A stretch of 6,194 bases of DNA, from NCBI GenBank assembly GCA_003228965.1, contig QIGP01000379.1, positions 1 to 6,194 of the forward strand. Reading direction: 5' to 3'. Origin of the DNA: Gammaproteobacteria bacterium (lineage in GTDB: Bacteria; Pseudomonadota; Gammaproteobacteria; Steroidobacterales; SZUA-146). Position 1 is the first letter of the stretch, and each line of letters starts with the position of its first letter. The notes beneath the pieces were generated by a model, which saw only the letters and a list, made by a program, of their open reading frames with translations, ran no database searches and was not told the origin of the DNA. Of this stretch, positions 6,103 through 6,194 are shown one piece after another. A program made the translations under genes and the position numbers.

Positions 6103-6194
6103 ATGACTCCAAGAGCAAAGGCACGAAAAGCCGTGCGCAACAAAACGTCCCGCCCTGCGCCACTCGGCTGGAACACGACGGATGAAGACGAAAT
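6103..6194 (+). CDS. Start of a probable SNF2-family helicase, cut by the window end
   Basis: Only 30 codons are present, and the frame is open to the last base. After a basic opening (MTPRAKARKAVRNKTSRP) it reads APLGWNTTDEDE. That is the way a group of large bacterial SNF2/DEAD-like helicases begins, where a W.TTDE.EI segment precedes a SWIM-type zinc finger and the ATPase motor. None of those domains lies in the window, so the call rests on one short N-terminal motif recalled from the family. The ATG at 6103 follows an in-frame TAG at 6082-6084; TTG at 6100 is the only close alternative. No Shine-Dalgarno motif is evident. The gene follows the primase-helicase in the same direction with a 253-base gap, so it probably has its own promoter. 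Confidence 0.6.
   Translation, partial: MTPRAKARKAVRNKTSRPAPLGWNTTDEDE

Noticed and set aside
5801..6163. Reverse-strand 120-codon gene
   Set aside because: It overlaps both the end of the primase-helicase tail and the start of the SNF2-type gene, has no recognisable motif, and looks like a chance open frame in G+C-rich sequence.

Overview
The window looks like a stretch of bacterial accessory chromosome, probably from a planctomycete of the Pirellulaceae/Rhodopirellula type. That assignment is an inference. It rests on moderate G+C, on the lack of a clear Shine-Dalgarno motif before any of the four gene starts, and on my memory of similar large 2OG-Fe(II) oxygenases and GWNTTDEDE-type SNF2 helicases in that group. 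All recognisable genes are on the plus strand.

Layout. Positions 108-2517 hold a large 2OG-Fe(II) oxygenase (prolyl-4-hydroxylase-like, about 800 residues). It is split by a one-base frameshift in an A5 run at 389-393, so its first 95 codons lie in a different frame from the catalytic HxD...H...R core. Positions 2518-2869 contain no gene I recognise, apart from a possible operator just before 2870. Positions 2870-3416 are the wreck of an AbiE-type toxin-antitoxin pair. The N-terminal half of an AbiEi-like antitoxin carries one frameshift and two nonsense codons, and a large internal deletion joins it to the last 50-70 codons of an AbiEii-like nucleotidyltransferase toxin. Positions 3435-5711 encode a fusion of an archaeo-eukaryotic primase (AEP) domain and a superfamily 2 helicase, of the kind linked to 'TOTE' conflict systems. 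An in-frame TAA stops it directly after helicase motif VI, yet the conserved 45-codon C-terminal tail follows in the same frame and ends at 5849. Positions 5850-6102 are without a recognised gene. At 6103 a new gene begins, probably an SNF2-family helicase, and runs off the window.

How the genes relate. The primase-helicase and the AbiE pair belong to known or proposed anti-phage/conflict families. The toxin remnant appears to have ended only 18 bases before the primase-helicase start, so the three may once have formed one operon. Every gene that is complete within the window carries at least one disabling lesion. The simplest reading is a decaying defence or accessory island. Sequencing error could explain some of the single-base indels but not the three in-frame nonsense codons or the deletion. 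I see no tRNA, rRNA, CRISPR array or complete insertion sequence.
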